NCBI GenBank assembly: GCA_002633025.1
Contig: NMRB01000635.1
Span: 124,001 to 188,000, forward strand
DNA: 64,000 bases
Source of the DNA: Notospermus geniculatus
Taxonomy: Eukaryota; Nemertea; Pilidiophora; Heteronemertea; Lineidae
Direction: 5' to 3'
The position numbers and the translations under genes were made by a program. This document shows, in pieces, positions 18,962 through 31,300 of this stretch; positions within the stretch are counted from its first letter, which is position 1; each line of letters begins with the position of its first letter. Below the pieces are notes generated by a model. It had not been told where the DNA came from, did no database searches, and was given only the letters and a program-made list of their open reading frames with translations.

Positions 18962-21900
18962 ATGGACCAAGATGACCAACTAAATGACTCCTTTAGTGGG
19001 GAGTTTCCATCACAAAATTCTGACTCCAGCGGCCTGGATTCATCTGGAGATGCAGAATCCCTGAAAAAGAAGGGAAGGACTGCTAGTCCTTTTATGGTTG
19101 CAGGTAAAGCTGTTGGCAATCGATGGAAGTTGTTGTACCGTAATATCCTCCCTGTTTTGATGATCAAATCTGCAGAAGACTAATGGTCATTATTCTCCTC
19201 TTGGATTATTGAATTATTGTGCTGTGTGGTCGTCATTGGTGGCATCATTAGTAATCAGTTTCATCAAAAATAAATAACACCAATATTTTTGTTTTCATCC
19301 ATATCAAATTCAAAATCTTTTCTTCATTATCTCTCCAGCTTCACCTCCGAAGTTTGTGTCCTTTGAACACATCATGCAGGCAGGAAATGGGGTGACCAAT
19401 ATGGCTCTGGCTCATGAGATCACTGTTGACAGTGACTTCAAACTGGAGAAATTTGAAGCTCCAGAAAACAGGTAGGCCTAACTGCTGCTCATCAGTTGAA
19501 CAGGACACCTTTGGGATCAGTGTTGTCCTAAATTTAGAGGTGTCCTGAATGAATAGAAGGTCACTGAGGTCAGAATGAAAAGTGACTCCACTGCATTTTT
19601 TCTTTTCAGCTTTGAGAAGCAGGTCAAGGACACAATGCACAAGGCATTCTGGGATGTGTTAGAGGAGAAGCTATCAGAGGACCCGCCTGATCATTCTCAT
19701 GCCTTACTTCTGCTAGCCGAAGTAAAAGTGGTAAGATGACTGGACATGTTATCAAATCTTTCCTGATAGATTTCTCGGATCGGTTTCCAGATAGGCCTAG
19801 GCCTCTCTGATCACAGAAATCTTCAGTTCATCAAGTTTGATGAGCACCTGGAACACTCAAACATCTGTCCTATCATTACAACATAACTCCAATCAATCAG
19901 TCATGTAATCATCACCTCAGCTGTCACCTGTATTTGAAGCCTGTTGACACTTCTCTCCCAATTATGGAGATAATTGCTTGTTTACACTACATAAAAGTCC
20001 AGGTTCAGCCCGGGCTGAGCACGGGCTTTTTGCGTTTACACCTATGAATCGCCGTGTTTAAAACCCATACATGCTGCATACATTCTCAAAAGCCCGGGCT
20101 TATTTCAGACCCGGGCTTCGAAAAGTCCGGGCTTTTTCAGACAGGTGTAAACAAGGCTATTGGTAGCCAGCATGAATACTTGTACCCTCCTGAGGGGTTA
20201 GGGATTAAAATCAATCCATGGTTCACTAAGCCTGTACATTCATTGAGTCTGATGCTCATTGAGAAGTTTCATGTACTGGTTGTCGCATGCAAGTCAATAG
20301 ATCATGAAAAACCTCTCTATTAACGACACCTTTGGGACTGGAAGACACCGTCCTGAATTGAAAGGTGTCCTGATAAGGGAGGTTGAAATTAATAGAAATG
20401 GCCTCTTTGGGACTGAATTTCAGTGTCCTTAGAGGAGAGGTGTCCTCCTTGCAGAGGAGTCCGTAAAGGGAGATTCCACTGTGTTTTCATTTCACCTTCA
20501 GATCCTAATGTCCCTGCTGCTACCCCAACACCAGAGGTTAAAAGTCCACATTGAAGAAGTCCTCGACCTTGACCTCATTCAACAGAAGGCTGAAAATGAA
20601 GCAATGGACATTATGTACTATGCTGACTTCATCATAACTATCATGTCACGTTTGTGTGCTCCAGTCCGCGATGAACAAATTAGCAAGTTGAGAGAGGTGA
20701 AGGATATTGTGCCATTATTCAAGTATGTTATCTTGGCTTGGTAGCAATCTTCAGCATGGTGTTTCTTTTGGTTGAAATTGAAATAGAACCAACAGTTCCA
20801 TTGAGACCATCTTACCCTATTGTCAAGCGTTCCCATTATTTCTAACAACTTCTTCATAGTCCACTTTCTCTTGGGTATTAATCCTCAAAGTGTTTTAATC
20901 TTGTTCCAGGGAAGTATTCGCTGTGTTGGACCTGATGAAAATGGACATGGCAAACTTCACAATACAGCAAATTCGCCCGTACGTACAGCAGCAGTCGGTG
21001 GACTATGAACGGAAGAAGTTTCAGGAATTTGTCGCAGCTCAGGAAGGTGAGCTTATTGCATTTCCTTAGGCTATCTTAAGGCATCTCTCCATGTGAGAGA
21101 TTTCTCACAGAATTTGACTCTCTATGGGTAACTCAGCCGTAGAAAACTGTCCATGTCTTTTTGCAGAAATTGGAGTTGACGGCCTTGAAATGACGAAACT
21201 TTGGCTGAGGAGAAACTTCGAAAAACTTGAGTCTGAGGCCAAAGCCCAGCCAGAAGGTGCAAGTGCATCGAGCCCAAAGAATTTACTGACACCAGCTTCC
21301 ATCCTAAACACTGCGTACATAGAACTACTTAACTGGGACGATGATTTGCAGGTGTTTCCCGAGGTGAGTTGTTCACATTTCATGGAGATTTTCATTTGCT
21401 CCACCGGCGTATGAGGATCTGCCATGAAGGACCTTGCCTAAACGATGCCCGTGGAAGGTGTTTCTGTGACCCTCTCCTCAGATCTGACATTATGCCAAAC
21501 TAACTCCACTTACCTATTGATCCTTCCTCCATTCCAGACACTCGTTATGGATCACGGCCGCTTCACCGATTTATGCAACCAGACCAAAAACTTGACCTTG
21601 ATCTCATCACTTTTACTGTTGACGTACACGATGGCCGGCGAGGCCATCGCCGGGATAGCTGACCTCAAGGATAAACTGAAGAAGGAGATTACGATTCTGC
21701 TCGATGGAGTGCCTGAGAGGTAGGAAAAGACGGCTGAGGTCTAGGTTGAAATTCTGAATTAGTGCTGGGCATTAAATTGAAGGTCTGCAGGAGGTTTTGC
21801 AAAGTGCCCAGATCTCCCTGAACCATGATTTTCATGGTGGCTTCATGGGATTTATTAAAACTTATGTGGTGTATGATGTACTTCTAATTTAGGAGAAAAA

Positions 21901-23000
21901 CTGGCAAACATCTAATTTTCTTCCATTTCAGTGAAGTTAAGAGTAAGATGGTTCACATTGCTGATCATGTGATCAGGCAGGTTGACGAATGTCTTGAAAA
22001 ACACTCTTTCCCTGCTCTGAATGATAAACAAAAGGAGTCCATCAGGGGGCAGTTTGGTGAGGTGGTCAGTAGTGGTCATCCTGTCAACAAAATCATCAGT
22101 AAGTAGCTTGCTTTCGCATATACAATGGAACATCCCTTAGCGGGCACCTCTGCGAGGAGGACATCTCTCTATTAAGGACATCAAAGTTTAGTCCCCAACT
22201 GGTTGTTGCTTTTCATTTTGACCTCTGTAATGAGGACACCTCTCAATTACGGACAGCATTTTTCAGTCCCAAGGGTATCCCTAATAGAGAGGTTGTACAT
22301 ATTTGAAGGGCGTCTTCATTAGATTTGTTGTGCTGACAATAGGCCTTGTAGCTTTTCAGGTACAAACTTACGGTGAGAATGTATCATTATTGCGGGTGAT
22401 CCAGTGACTTTACGACAAGTTTACGATCAGTTTGCGATTAGTTCACGACGAAATATCATAGCCGGTGGATCAGCGTTCATGATTCATTCACGAGTTTGCG
22501 ACTCGTTCACAATTGAATTCTGTTGACAACTAGTTTGCTCCGAGTTTACGACGAGATCAAACATGTTTGATTTGGTTCAGTGGATCAGCTTCAACGTAAC
22601 ATCATTTCTTTACGATCAGTTTGTGGCTAGTTTACGACGAGTTTGCGATTCGTTGAAGACTGACGTCATGAACTAATCGCAAACTGATCGCAAACTCGTT
22701 GTAAAGTTGGTGCATCACCCGCATTACTGAGGGTAACTATACGAAGTAATGTCTGAATGTAATCTTTCAGCCGACCGTGTTCACAATTTCATCAAGGAGT
22801 TGATGGTGACTGGATGTAAGAGCCCCATGAAACTGCCTCTAGGATTGTCAGCCGTCCAGGCCGAGCTGAGCCAGGTCGCCGGGCAGTTCTTGAGACTGGT
22901 CTCACACAATCGGTCCGTGTTCGGACTGTATTATGCAGATATCATCGGTATGATGTCACGGAGACACATGGAAGATGAAGAAGAGGCGGCAACGGAGTGA
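18962..23000 (+). CDS. TCP11L1: T-complex protein 11-like 1
   Basis: Nine coding exons: 18962-19103, 19339-19471, 19610-19730, 20502-20722, 20910-21046, 21167-21363, 21538-21719, 21932-22098, 22771-23000. All splice sites are GT/AG, phases agree, total 1530 nt giving 509 aa, the same length as the human protein. TCP11-family features in order: NMALAHEI near the start of the domain, a KAFWD motif, [49 protein letters not shown], and a C-terminal LSAVQAEL...[12 protein letters not shown] block, all matching human TCP11L1 by eye. The N-terminal 45 residues are Ser/Asp-rich and poorly conserved. The molecular function of TCP11L1 is not well defined; the related TCP11 acts in sperm signalling. Several transposons sit in its introns but none touches an exon. 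Confidence 0.95.
19503..19590. repeat. dispersed repeat with GGACACCTTTGGGA and GAGGTGTCCT blocks
   Basis: One of at least five copies (others at 15417-15490 with 15746-15800, 20306-20480, 22125-22295 and 26055-26225). Shared words are CCTCTCTATTAAGGACACC, TTTGGGACTGAA, AATTGAGAGGTGTCC and AGGTCA.AATGAAAAG. Inverted GGACACC/GGTGTCC blocks make it foldback-like. Confidence 0.7.
19975..20162. mobile_element. foldback MITE with TTGTTTACAC ends
   Basis: CTTGTTTACACTACATAAAAGTCC-type left end (CTTGTTTACAC) pairs with GTGTAAACAAG at right, and several GCCCGGGCT blocks alternate orientation inside. Located in intron 3 of TCP11L1. Confidence 0.75.
20306..20480. repeat. dispersed GGACACC/GGTGTCC repeat, doubled copy
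   Basis: Two successive units of the family described at 19503-19590 (first from 20306, second from about 20390), directly before exon 4 of TCP11L1. Confidence 0.65.
22125..22295. repeat. dispersed GGACACC/GGTGTCC repeat
   Basis: Copy of the same family in intron 8 of TCP11L1, with GAACATCCCTTAGCGGGCACC at its left and CCCTAATAGAGAGGTTG at its right. Confidence 0.65.
22383..22728. mobile_element. non-autonomous element with ATTGCGGGTGAT ends and internal short repeats
   Basis: ATTGCGGGTGATCCA at left pairs with GCATCACCCGCATT at right. Inside, units such as GTTTACGATCAGTTTGCGA and TTTACGACGAGTTTGCGA recur many times in both orientations, giving a low-complexity, highly foldable body. Lies in intron 8 of TCP11L1. 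Confidence 0.78.
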
Positions 23001-23545
23001 GGAGGCAAGGAGAAGAAGGGATGATTGTAAACCATTCAGTATAAAAAGGTGTTGCATAGCTTCCCCAATTGTACATGTATGCATTTGTAAAGTGATTGCA
23101 TTTGAAGCTGAGGAAAAGTTTCAGGAGGCTGTTTCATTGTGAGAGGACAGTAGCATCGATGTTGTTGGTTATAGTGAGCAGGAGTAGCAGTTACAATAAT
23201 TGTTAGTCCTGGCTATGCCGTGGGATTGTGTCCCACCCATTGCCGGCAGTTGTGAGATATCTATACTGTGCACTCAGTACCTGGCTTCAGAGAGTCATTG
23301 GCCTCTCTACCGCACATGAATTTGAAAAAATGGACCAAAGGTCTTTCAGTTGTTCTGTATTTCATTAAAAACAGCCTGTATACACTGTGTTATGCATCAG
23401 CAGGGAAAGAATTCTGCAACATTCTGATGGGGTGCATATCCATCTTCATGAGAAGTGAATTCTTCCACCTGTACCTCAGTCGATCTTGGAGTACAATGCA
23501 TTGTGGTTCTACAAATATTGCAGGAACTTTCAGTGAAAGAGGTTG
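23001..23545 (+). other. 3' flank of TCP11L1
   Basis: Probably its 3' UTR. No clear AATAAA is seen before the inverted SINE pair begins. Confidence 0.4.
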
Positions 23546-24180
23546 TTAAAGCTGAACTTAATAGATATAAACCCCAAGCGGCAGAGGTAGAAATTACGAA
23601 CAGCCACAAGGCACTTCCAAACTACCTCTGAAAACGATACACCCTCTGGGACGGTCACAGTTGGTTTCTCTTGCCACCACGCTCTTCAGCAGTAAAGATC
23701 TCAGCACAGCTGCCAAATGAGAAAAAAAAAAAAATCTGTCATGGCACCGAGATTCGAACCCACAACGCTCTGATCGATTCGCCAACCTCTTTCTGTAAGC
23801 GCCACGAAGACTGCTTGCTTGCATGACGACAATTCCGATCGTTTATTTCCTCATGGAGATCTTCAAAACCACAGCGCCTTTATTGTAGATCGGCGTCGTT
23901 GTATGCAAGCAGTCTTCGTGGCGCGTACAGAAAGAGGATGGTGAATCGATCAGAGGGTTGTGGGTTCGAATCTCAGTGCCATCACAGATTATTTTTCGTT
24001 TTTTCTCATTTGGCAGCTGTGCTGAGATCTTTTCTCATCAAGAGCGTGGTGGCAAGTGAAACCAACTGTGACCGTCCGAGAGGGTGTATCGTTTTCAGAG
24101 GTAGTTTGGAAGTGCCTTGTGGCTGTTCGTAATTTCTACCTCTGCCGCTTGGGGTTTATATCTATTAAGTTCAGCTTTAA
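23546..24180. repeat. inverted pair of a tRNA-like SINE
   Basis: The segment 23546-23840 is repeated as its reverse complement at 23887-24180, about 90% alike, with a 46-base centre. Each copy contains a B-box-like GGGTTCGAATCTC and an upstream CTTCGTGGCGC block, followed by a TTTTTTCTCATTTGGCAGC region, so a tRNA-derived SINE is likely. The right copy runs into an N gap. Frames of 76-77 codons read through both copies but are repeat artefacts. Confidence 0.75.
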
Positions 24181-24487
24181 NNNNNNNNNNNNNNNNNNNN
24201 NNNNNNNNNNNNNNNNNNNNNNNNNNNNNNNNNNNNNNNNNNNNNNNNNNNNNNNNNNNNNNNNNNNNNNNNNNNNNNNNNNNNNNNNNNNNNNNNNNNN
24301 NNNNNNNNNNNNNNNNNNNNNNNNNNNNNNNNNNNNNNNNNNNNNNNNNNNNNNNNNNNNNNNNNNNNNNNNNNNNNNNNNNNNNNNNNNNNNNNNNNNN
24401 NNNNNNNNNNNNNNNNNNNNNNNNNNNNNNNNNNNNNNNNNNNNNNNNNNNNNNNNNNNNNNNNNNNNNNNNNNNNNNNNNNNNNNN
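24181..24487. other. assembly gap (N run)
   Basis: 307 Ns directly at the end of the long inverted repeat. Confidence 0.98.
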
Positions 24488-26618
24488 TTATTGTTATTCA
24501 CATTATGTCTTATTGAAATTCCAAAGGCTCGGTGAACTAGGCCCAGTATGAATAGCGATTATTATTCGTGACCCTGAACTTGCCGCGTCACAACTGGTTG
24601 GTTATGAATGTGGTGTCAGACTGGCAACTGGAAAACCCTAAAATTGCCTGTAAGAAACCATCAATAACTCGGTTGCAGAAACTTCAATTCTTTATTTCAA
24701 AATATCATTGTGTCTGGAAACAGTAGAGCTGTAAAATGCCCAGGTTCTCGATTTTGCGAAGGCGATAATAAAAAACTTCATTTTTTGACAAAATTTCAAT
24801 CTTTCACCAAAAAGTCGCTAAACTGTATACCTCGGTCATTTCGGTGGAAAGAGGTGCCGAAGCAGTTGTTATGAGTGATTATAAAAAGAAAAAATGCGTT
24901 TCATTAATATTAAAAGAAATATTGAATTTAGTAGCTGTCTATTTACTTTTGACTAAGGGTGTACATACATTGTATAAAAATGCATGTATTTTTGTAGCAA
25001 AGCTTTGTTAATGATAATCGACACAACTTCCTCACATTGCTCACATGTCTAAACGTGCTGCTCCACTTGGGAGTCCATATGGAGCAGCATCTTTAAAGGC
25101 CCACTTCATGTGATTGGCTATTTTGCAGTTCACGTACGACCTGTGAGGTTATTGGTTATGTACAGCAAAAATCTGTTTGATCTCTGCAAAAATGGTGACA
25201 TGGTATGCCTTCCTGCCTGGATGAATTTGAATTTTTGGGTATCGGCTGAACTCCGCTGTGATGTGATTCTCAGCAGTTACGCTGCATTGAAATAGTTTCG
25301 GGCTGTCAGATTTACCCCCAAGATTCGGGGTTCGATTCTTTGTCGGACCCAGGCCTCATGTGGATAGAATGTTGACTGACTTTGACAGGGTAGGCAGGGC
25401 GGTATTTAAAGGGGGGGCGAGGGGGGCAGTTGCCCCCCTAAGCCAACCAAAAAATGTGATTTTCATGCGGATTTTGGGCAAAAAGAGGTATTCTGCCCCC
25501 CTGAGAGGCTCCTGCCCCCCCTGGACCAAAAAGTTAAATACGGCCCTGGTAGGTTTCCTCCGGGTGCTCCAGTTTCCTCCTACATTACATACAAATCACC
25601 CACTGATCACAAGTGAAGGTAATGTAGTGCATTTTACAATCGGAGGAAATCGTTGCTAGATACTGGCCTGTGCCAACTTTTGGACTCCCAGTACCCAAGT
25701 CAAATTCCAATTTCGATGGTCAATAGACTTAACTTTGAACTCGACTCTCATGTTTTACTACATGTATAACACTGTGATGGCTTTGGCCTTTCATGTTGAC
25801 AAAAACAGCAATGTGAATTTTTTCATTCATTCATGTGCATGGAATTTTCCTGTTTTTTTCTCCAATTGATAAGATTTGTTGAGGAGGTGCTTTCAAATCT
25901 GTTTGAGAAATATGAGGTAAAATTACCTTGGTGTGTGAATTGTTCCTTATTTATTGAAGGAAAATAAATGTCAGTTATCAGAAACGGTTTTCGTTGGATT
26001 TAGATTAAATTTCCCTGAAGTTTTGGTTGGCTTTGTTCACAAAATGATACATTTGAACCTCTGTGTCAAGGACACACTTGGGACTGACAACTGCTGTTCT
26101 TAATTGTGAGGTGTCCTGATTGCCAAGGTCAAGGTGAATAGAAATGAATAGTTTGGGACTGAACTGTGATGTCCTTAGTAGAGAGGTGTTGTCCATACAG
26201 AGGTGTCCTCAAAGGAGGTTCTGTCATATTCAATTTAGCTGGAGGGTGCCTCCAGATGTCGCTGCACTTTAGATAAAACAGATGCACCATCTGGTGTTAC
26301 AGCATCTCCAATTTCAAAAATGTGCAAAAAATGACATGTGACTACCGTTTCATAGAAAAATTTATTATTTGCAAAAACTTTTAATACATGCCCAAGGTAG
26401 AAGAAACAAAGATATCAGAGCACAAAAAACAACACACACAATGATAGTACCGGTAAACATAAAGTCGTCTCCGAAGTTTGCAAATTTTCGACCCAACCAG
26501 GGTCTTCCTCAGGCACTTTCTAGTAGAGATCTAGTAGGGATCAAAATAAATATCACATAGCACCTGGGTATGGAGAGATTTCTACCAGTCTCATTTGGCA
26601 CTTATACTTTTGATTATA
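24488..26618. other. intergenic DNA between TCP11L1 and the F-box gene, left part
   Basis: No gene seen. A SINE-like unit covers about 25310-25640 (GGGGTTCGATTC near 25327 resembling a B box, and a TTTCCTCCGGGTGCTCCAG block near 25553), split by the DNA transposon at 25395-25548. A dispersed GGACACC repeat is at 26055-26225 and a half foldback at 26463-26525. Confidence 0.5.
25395..25548. mobile_element. non-autonomous DNA transposon with CAGGGC(C)GTATTTAA ends
   Basis: CAGGGCGGTATTTAA at left pairs with TTAAATACGGCCCTG at right. GTAGG flanks both sides (25390-25394 and 25549-25553), a 5-base target duplication, and removing the element joins the two halves of the surrounding SINE-like unit. 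No ORF. Confidence 0.85.
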
Positions 26619-28049
26619 CAGTCCACCCAAAAATTATTTGTACACTTTGAAAAAAGGCTGTGATTGTCATAATTTTTGACAAATCCTTTCAAAACTTACA
26701 TACAATATGCGTAGGCATGCCCACTATAAACTGTACAACAAATTTTGATATTTCATCCAACGTCCTTGGTCTATTATATAATAGTGTGATTTTCCACAAC
26801 CAAAAATTATTTGTACACTTCTGTGCCTCCAATGTTTTGCGGGAGTTTTCACCTTTAAAAGTTAAACCATGAGTGAAAACGTGCAGCTGGGTTGTACAGA
26901 AAGATGAGGAACCAAAATATGATGAAAATTGGTATTACATAATGTTGCGGTATACACGGGGTATCAAAAAATGTAGACAGTTGAATTTCTGCCATTTTGA
27001 CCAAAAAATGATGTGGTGGGATTTATTTTCGAATTGATTTAGGCACAGGGACATGAAGGGAGGTCAATCCCTAAGAAACCAGCCTTATTTACCTTGGTTC
27101 GGCTGTCTAAAGGCAACATATCTATTGGATTCTTAATGTTAGAATGATGAATTTTTTATAGAACACCCTGTATATTTTCAACACATCAGGAATTTCAATC
27201 CATTTAGGCATGATCAATGAATATGAACATTATACATTCAAGAAAACATAAATCAAAATGCTAAAAATGTCTCTATTTGCTTTAGAGGGCATGGTTTCCT
27301 TAATGTACTGTAATAAACAGCATGTGTAGTGCATTATCCTGTACATTTTAGTTGCGATATTGGTACTTGGAAGAAGCGTCAACCTCTGAAGCAATAAAAG
27401 GCATTTTGTGCATTTATAATTTATGTAATCTGTTAGATATTGTTCACATGCACTGATCATCTCCAAATGAGATCAAACTTCCAATGTATCGATGATATAC
27501 AGGGTGATTTATAAACAACGTCATGATCAGTAGATCAGTGAAACAGTGGATGAGAGTTTGTTATGCAACTTAATCCAGGTATTTTGATCTTGTTGCATGG
27601 GAATGAACCTCCTTTCACTTTCCTGATGCAACTGTTGAGAAAGAAATTCCAAATGCAACGATTTTGTGCAAAATACCAGAATTTTCAAATGTCTACATTT
27701 TTGGTTCCCCCTGTATACCCGAACATTATGTAACAACAATTTTCATCATATTTTGGTTTCTCATCTCTCTGTGCAACCCAGCTGCAAGTTTTAATTCATG
27801 GTTTAACTTTTAAAGGTGAAAACTGCCGCAAAACATTAGAGGCATAGAAGTGTACAAATAATTTTTGGTTGTGGAAAATCACACTATTATATAACAGACC
27901 AAGGACGTTAGATGAAATACCGAAATTTGTTGTACAGTTTATAGTGGGCATGCCTACGCATATTATATGCAGGTTTTGAAAGGATTTATCAAAAATTATG
28001 ACAATCACAGCCTTTTTTCGAAGTGTACAAATAATTTTTGGGTGGACTG
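26619..28049. mobile_element. Tc1/mariner-like element with 360-base terminal inverted repeats
   Basis: The first 360 bases (26619-26978) recur inverted at 27691-28049 with high identity. Ends are CAGTCCACCCAAAAATTATT, similar in layout to Tc1 ends, and TA lies on both sides (26617-26618, 28050-28051). The 700-base centre has no recognisable transposase, so it is non-autonomous. Centre also contains inverted ACACCCTGTATAT/ATATACAGGGTG words (27170, 27494), possibly another small nested element. Confidence 0.88.
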
Positions 28050-28059
28050 TACATGTAGC

Positions 28060-28290
28060 TGTAGAATCTGACTACCTTTGATAACAGATGTTGAATCTGA
28101 CTACCCGTAATTGCTTTCCAGTCAGATTTTGCACTGACACTCTACAGTTAAAGGACAGGTGTAAAGTCTGACTGTCAGTAGATTCCAGTCAGAATTTGCA
28201 CCAACACTCTACTTTTGATTATAGAGTCCAACTGTCAGTAGTTTTCCATTCAGATTTTGCACTAACACTCTATTTTTGATTACAGCTCCC
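28060..28290. repeat. tandem repeat, about 65-70 base unit
   Basis: Units contain CAGTCAGATTTTGCACTGACACTCTA and CTTTTGATTATAGAGTC blocks, three to four copies, ending just before the stop codon of the F-box gene (its 3' UTR). The sequence left of the Tc1-like element (about 26605) ends in the same CTTTTGATTATA word, so that element inserted into this array. Confidence 0.7.
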
Positions 28291-28308
28291 GTATCTGACT
28301 ATCATGCT

Positions 28309-31300
28309 TTATGGGTTTTCCACGTTGAAGTCCCACATTTTGATTTTGTTGTCCAATGATGCGCTTGCGATCTGGAGTTCATTGAAGGAGATGCAGTTCA
28401 CAGAGTCAGTGTGGCCTTCAAAAGTCTGGAGACTTTCCTCTCTGGAAAGGAATGTGAAAAGGTGAATATTTTGAGAAGGGTGATATCAGAATCACGTAGG
28501 CCTAAATTCAAGCTTTCTTTGGCAAATGCATGTTTTGTCTTCAGAAAAAGGTTATAGCATCATGTCTGAGCTGTTCTGGGGGGGTCCCTGGTATAACAAC
28601 CTGAGAGGAGATTTGTCGAGATGATCACTTAACCGTAAGATTCTGAGGGGTCAGTGTCTGCAACATCGGGAGTATGATCCACGCGCTGCTCATACTTACG
28701 ATGCCAAGTCCCAGTATTTGACTGCCCCATCCTTGGCACCACTGACTATCACTCCTTCAGCCTTACTGGGGTCTACTATCTTGATCTTTATGCATTCAAT
28801 TCTGAAAAAAAGCAGGTGGGATACCTATCTGACTTAAAGCTGAACTATCAAATCCAACCTGACAATAGTTTGACTTAAAGCTGAACTATCCAATCCAACC
28901 TCAAAGCAATCTGCCTTAAAGCTGAACTATCCAATCCAACCTAATTACATGTTTTGGGAATTGAACTTACAACTGCATTGAGTCCGCCTATTAGGTAATA
29001 ATGTTCAATGTTTTAATGCTTAAGGAACGAGAAAACCTTTAGCTAATTCACCAGTCCTGCAGGGTTGTGATTGGCTAGGCCCATTTCTACACTAACCTTT
29101 TCTTATGTTCGTTATAGGTCCTTACGAGTTTTCCCTCCTCCGTGTTGTAGACCGAGATGATCTCCCCGTGTGAGTAGGCGATGAAGCCCTTGCTCCAACT
29201 GACGGACATCACAGATTGACTTGCCCAGATCAGGCGGATACACTCTCCAGAGTCGACGTCCCATACGCGGACAGTCTGAAAACAGAGAAAGAGTATGCAT
29301 CCCCGCGATTGGAGATCGTGAAGTACACCCGCTCCTTGCATGACAGGGGTATCCCTGAGAACATCAAATTTGATGGTTCCTCGGGCCTCTGGCCTACGAT
29401 TCGTCTTGTCCACACGGTGGCACCAACGAGGTCAACATGGAGACACGGACCACGAGATCGTTTAGAAGACGACGATATTCGAATATTCGTGTATTCGACT
29501 GATCAGGCACCAGCATTCTTCGTATACCGTGCCCCTTACCCTGTCGGCGGAGCCAGTGATGGCCAAGGTGCCCTCCTCGTCCATATCCACCGCGAAGACC
29601 GCCGCTGTATGTCCGTGTAACGTCTTCAACATCATGCATCTGCTGATATCCCAGATTTTCGCCTTGAAGAGAATGAAAATAAGTGACGTCCCAACGATTA
29701 CAAGGCCGCCGACTGGCACATAAAATGCCCTACGAAAGGTCCCCAAAAGAGACCAGAGACAGAAGAGACAGAATGGCTGGAGTTTATAGTTCGGGAGGAT
29801 CAGTGCTGTACGCCAGGGGTACCCATTTACTTACAGTCCTGTCCTGTGAAGCTGAGACCATTGTGTTGTTTCTCCTGACGATCGCCCAGATTGGTCCGTC
29901 GTGACCAATCAGCGTGCGGATGGTGAGACCAGAACGCAGGTTCCAGATCTGCAGAAAAGACAGGAGTCAAGATTGAGGGTGTCACAGATTGAGAGAGTCA
30001 CAGATTGAGGATGGTGTATCCGAGGATATTGAGGGTATACGAGGGTTCGAAGACATGGCACGAATGGCTGGGGAGGGTGTCTTCCCATTTCGATCTGTAA
30101 TGTAGGGGCTTCGAATAATAGTGACTGAGAGGCTAGAAGAATCTACCCGCAGTCATACGAACCGCTGACCTTTAAAGTAAGAAAGATTTGTTTTTCAAAA
30201 GTGGTCGGAAGATGGCCAGGATGGATAAAAAGTCATCTCAGTAATTTTGCGACAGACAATTTTTTCGTCGCTTAAAAGCGAGTCCGTAAAGAAGAGGTGA
30301 CACGAGGGACAGATGAGGTTTGTGCGGACATCGAAGAGGTGTTATTGGGAGTCATGTAAGAACTTACCCGCAGAGTGCAGTCATAAGAACCGCTGACTAG
30401 AAGCGTGTCGGTGAAGAAGAGCAGACACCAGACACCTTTGAGATGCCCTCTCAACGTTTGGAGGAGGTTGCCCGTCTTGATGTCCCAAATCTTGATGGTC
30501 CGGTCGAGGCTGCCGGTGGCCATGCGACGGTAGTCGAACGTCACGCTGAAGACACTTGTGAATAGAAAGGAATAGAAACGTTACTTAGTTCTGCAGTTTG
30601 GACGGCCGCATCTAAAACTTCCTCCACAAGAACGTACACCATTCCCCCAATCCGACACAAACGGTTGCGAACACCCTACAGTAGAGTTTGCAAGGACGGG
30701 CATTACCTGTGAGTATGACCCTTGATGTCAACCACCCGACATCGGCCTGAGTTCCAGTTCTGCCGTAGATAGAGATTCTCCCTGAAGATTGTCTTCCATT
30801 TCGGGTTGGACTGGATGATAGGGACGTCTGGAAGGATAAGAGAAGCAGTCAATATAACGATGTAGGCCTACTTCTGAAGAGGGCTTGATTGACTAAGTGG
30901 AATTACATGGTACCTGGCTACCCACGTGCCGTGACGGAGAGAGCAAGCGCTAAGAACCAGTGCTTACCTCAGGGCGGAGTTACCCGTATTCATGACTTAC
31001 CCAACTTGACCTGTTGACACTTAGCCTTCCAGAGACGGTTACTGTTACAAAGTCTCTGCCATCGTTTGCACACCTGAAAAGACAATGATACTATTTCAGG
31101 CCCTAATTTCTCCCAGCATCGGGAGGAATAGTTCGTATACCTATACGGTTCGGTTCCTGAACACAAGCCAGCGGATGTCCCTAAGTTTACCCTTTGATCG
31201 TCCGACACCGCTCGGCCGCTGATGACGAAGTGCGTCGCCCAACCGATGTGAAAACCCGCCTTCAGAAGTGGACACTTCCGAGCGAATAAATCCGCCGTCT

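Noticed and set aside
23594-24132. Two similar 76-77 residue ORFs facing each other
   Set aside because: They are the same SINE read in the two inverted copies, with no coding constraint.
26619-28049. Transposase gene inside the Tc1-like element
   Set aside because: The 700-base centre has no frame with DDE-type motifs.
29216-29620. 134-codon ORF on the plus strand
   Set aside because: It is the antisense shadow of two WD40 exons of the F-box gene.
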